The translations under genes and the position numbers were made by a program. Below, one piece after another: positions 61,536-64,000 of a stretch of DNA of 64,000 nucleotides. The stretch covers positions 6,417,131 to 6,481,130 of the forward strand of contig OZ059894.1 in NCBI GenBank assembly GCA_964057225.1, read 5' to 3'. Origin of the DNA: Auanema rhodensis. Taxonomy: Eukaryota > Nematoda > Chromadorea > Rhabditida > Rhabditidae. Under the pieces are notes generated by a model. The model worked only from the letters and a program-made list of their open reading frames with translations, was not told where the DNA came from and did not search any database. How positions within the stretch are numbered: the stretch's first letter is position 1; each line of letters starts with the position of its first letter.

Positions 61536-63392
61536 TTAAACTTTTTTCACTTTTCGATTTATTTGTTGACAGTTGCTATCGTCATCAAAAGCTCCTGTTA
61601 TCTGACCTTCTATGCGTCTATGCGCCATGGTTAGAGCACTGTGAAGGTTTAAAATAACTGAATCATCCACGTTCTTATTCCTAGAGACATCGATTTCTCT
61701 GAGATCTAGAACGTTACGAAGCCATGCTAATGCTGAGACTCCTTTGCTATAATCTATTCATGAAAAAATTAAAAATCTTCAAGTCTACCTTGTTATTCCA
61801 CTGCATCCTTGAAGAGATACATCTTTAATTTCTCTTTGGGTTGAAGCGAGCATATACATCATTTCATCTGTTACTAAAGAGCAACGATTTATAGTTATCT
61901 GAAAAAGTAAACATTGAATAGCGTTGCTATGAAGCACCCTATACCGATTCAAGCTGGCACCTTGTAAGAGCGCTGTTGACTCCCCTCGTTGAAATATTGA
62001 AACAGTTTATGAAGGAGAGTTTCTTTAACTTCCCATACGTACACAATCTGTAGTGATCTTCGTCCGACAATGAGATTGTGTCGGCTATTTCAAGTTCAGT
62101 CAGCTGATTACAGAACCCCAGAGCTGTGTATTCTCTGATGTTGGTGCATTTTTTTATTGAAAGTGCTTTTAACTGGGGGAGGCATGAAAGAATTAGGTGC
62201 AAACAAGTTTCTGTTAAGCCAGGAAGACTCTGAAAATAGATTTTGCTTTTCACCCTTTCGCGCAAGCTCACCATAAGTCGTAACTCTGTTACTTGTGACA
62301 GCTTCATCAAGGGATCGTATTCAAATTGAATTTGATCGTGAAACCCGAGATGAAAGCATCTTAAGTTGGGTAAATTTCCAAGTGATTCCATTATACCTTC
62401 TGTTAAAGCGGGTATTGGTGCCAAGTGGAGGATTTGCATTTTTTCTTGCTTCTGAATCAGTCTTTGAAATGTGTCTGCCGGTATTCGATGAGCACCACTA
62501 ATGCTTAACTCTCTAAATAGCAGTGGTCAACTTTCGCAGAGTTCAAAGTTAAATTTCGTACTCTAACTGAGGTGGAATCTCGTCAAGCCTGTCTAACATA
62601 AACATCGCGGATCTCAGATTAAGTCTTTTTAATTTTTTCATCCTCTTGAAGAAAGACTGGATCTGAAATATTGATGATGATCTGTTTGTATTACCTACTG
62701 ATTTATGGATTTTATTTATTTATTCATTCGCTTATGAAGAATATCCAGTACTGAATTGTAGTTAAGGTAGTAAATTGAACATGAATGTGTTCGTGACAAT
62801 ATTATCTTACCTTTCTTCCATTCTCTATATCCACCCATGATGTTTCTTCCAACGATAATTCTTCTAATTGATCAGCAACCCTCTCTAAAAGTGGTTCCAG
62901 ATCAGCATTCAATATTACTGCTCCAAAGTCGATTACGCGAAGTTTATGACAATTTCTATTAATTGAATAGTGAAATATTCAATGTCCACGCACTTACTCT
63001 GCAATACAATCAATAACAGGTTGTGAAATCTTAAGCCAACGGTGTCCAAATGTTATTTCTCTAACATATTTCCCACATCTTTCAATAATTCCGAGAACGG
63101 TGGGCACAAAGTTTAAGCTTTCCTGAGACACTGCTTTCATTATGGAACTAATTATTGAGAAACCTGCGGATAATACTCGGTTGAAGATGTTGTTAAAAAT
63201 TTGGAAATATCCAAGAGAGTAGTATCGGAAAATGTAGAACGAAGCTAAACATATGCTAACAAAACTATTGAGTATTCTGCATACCTGAAGAACGGCATAC
63301 CAAGCTCTACATACTTGCTCGAGTTTAACTCTGTCGGTGAAATCAAGATGAAGAAATATCTGTTGCAAGCAATCTCTGTTAAGAACATCCAT
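61536..63392 (-). CDS. F-box / leucine-rich-repeat protein (FBXL type)
   Basis: Predicted substrate adaptor of an SCF ubiquitin ligase. Seven exons: 63392-63285, 63122-62998, 62955-62811, 62662-62568, 62512-61945, 61898-61789 and 61746-61536. They total 1362 nt, 453 residues. The N-terminal F-box is clear (MDVLNRDCLQQIFLHLDFTD, RVKLEQVCRAWYAVLQ). Leucine-rich repeats follow to the end, with typical strands and the Cys-containing FBXL pattern (CLPQLKALSIKKCTNIREY, LTELEIADTISLSDEDHYRL, LKKLSFINCFNISTRGV, IKDVSLQGCSGITRKGVSAL). The start was chosen because an acceptor (GACATTTAG) lies 16 bases upstream. A Met 11 codons further up would lie in intron or outron sequence. It runs opposite to the ACBD3-like gene. 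The specific FBXL orthologue and substrates are unknown. Confidence 0.88.
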
Positions 63393-63408
63393 CACGGTGC
63401 ATTTGTTT

Positions 63409-63824
63409 CTAAATGTCAAAAACATTAATTCTATGTTAGTGGTAGAAAAAGAAAAGAAAACTAATCATTCCTTTCATTCCTATTTATGGAATTGAAAATG
63501 ATTTATAAGAAAAGAACAAAGACACTTTCAAGACAGTAGCAAAAATGACTGTTGTATTTATTCTAGTGTGAAAGAGAGAAAATCGGTAGTGATATGAAAA
63601 CATCTCCATTTTTCTTAGACTCCTGGTAAGATCAAAATATTTGAGTGTCCAGCCTCTAGACAGCTTGATGTTGTACGGTCACAACAAATCTCTTGAAGCT
63701 CAAAACATACACAGGATTTTGAGCTGGATACTGTTCAGTCATATGATTTGGTAAGAAAGAGGAAAACGAGAAGCACTAAAAGATGTAATCGGCAATGGCA
63801 AATATATTAATGTGCAGCCGATTG
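63409..63824. other. intergenic/3' UTR between two minus-strand genes
   Basis: About 400 bp with no ORF of note. It probably contains the 3' UTR of the gene entering from the right edge and the outron of the F-box/LRR gene. Confidence 0.45.
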
Positions 63825-63946
63825 TTAGCTGGTGCATCCTGGGTTGTTGTAAAGTTCTTCCCTCTTGCGATATCTTTGATATTGTGGGGTACTCTGAAGA
63901 AACTTAAGCAGCTGATCAGAGCTCGTGGATGAGATAATACTTAATC
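63825..63946 (-). CDS. last exon of a gene cut by the right edge
   Basis: An open frame on the minus strand reads SSTSSDQLLKFLQSTPQYQR followed by a basic stretch (YRKREELYNNPGCTS) and a TAA at 63827-63825. The frame closes upstream at a TGA near 63950, and an acceptor-like AG (GTGATTAAG) lies just inside it. Composition and length fit a C-terminal exon whose gene lies to the right. No domain was recognised. Confidence 0.5.
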
Positions 63947-64000
63947 ACGAGCCAAGGTTAGGCCACTTGGCCAAATGTTATTTTTAATAACCTGAAGATC

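Noticed and set aside
63174-63284. Continuous 143-codon reading of the first F-box/LRR exon and its intron
   Set aside because: The middle part is hydrophobic intron-like sequence. A GTATGC donor and a TCTCAG acceptor remove it in frame and join the F-box directly to the repeat region.
61939-64000. Plus-strand ORF shadows opposite the F-box/LRR gene
   Set aside because: The minus-strand exons add up to an uninterrupted 453-residue protein with F-box and LRRs, so the plus frames are incidental.

Overview
This is nuclear DNA of a nematode. It is AT-rich, with multi-exon genes on both strands whose introns are mostly about 40-60 bp and end in T-rich acceptors. Many start codons sit a few bases after a free acceptor (TTTCAG or TTTTAG), as expected for spliced-leader trans-splicing. 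The protein set also fits: a DRE-1-type F-box protein, a lipl-type lysosomal lipase, a lustrin/Kunitz secreted protein and a small nematode-type secreted protein. I cannot name the species.

Left part, 1-26 kb (minus strand): the N-terminal half of the FBXO11/DRE-1 F-box gene. Its compact exons lie at 10-2846. Two small N-terminal exons lie at about 18 kb and 19 kb, and further exon-like pieces lie at 24.1 kb and 25.8 kb. The 15-kb stretch 2847-17977 is best read as one huge intron, purine-rich on the plus strand, holding microsatellites, GC-richer islands and possible alternative first exons. The C-terminal half of the protein lies beyond base 1.

Middle part, 26.8-49 kb: a gene-dense block. 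In order it holds an acid-lipase gene (+) with E-box and GATA sites in its promoter; a small six-cysteine secreted protein (-), convergent with it; UVSSA (-); mitochondrial ribosomal protein mL49 (+), divergent from UVSSA across 244 bp; ANCHR/ZFYVE19 (+); a lustrin/Kunitz secreted protein (+); CCT7 (+) with a heat-shock-element-like array upstream; and exportin-1 (+).

Right part, 49-64 kb: an unidentified minus-strand gene with large introns (first exons at 55.2-54.8 kb, candidate last exon at 49.4 kb ending in a CaaX box); a small secreted nematode protein (+); an ACBD3/GCP60-like gene (+); an F-box/LRR gene (-) that starts just downstream of the last visible ACBD3 exon and may be nested in that gene; and the last exon of a minus-strand gene cut by the right edge.

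The functions are mostly housekeeping: ubiquitin ligase adaptors, nuclear export, cytosolic folding, transcription-coupled repair, mitochondrial translation, Golgi scaffolding and abscission control. Secreted and lysosomal proteins are interspersed. No mobile element, CRISPR array, rRNA or convincing tRNA was found.
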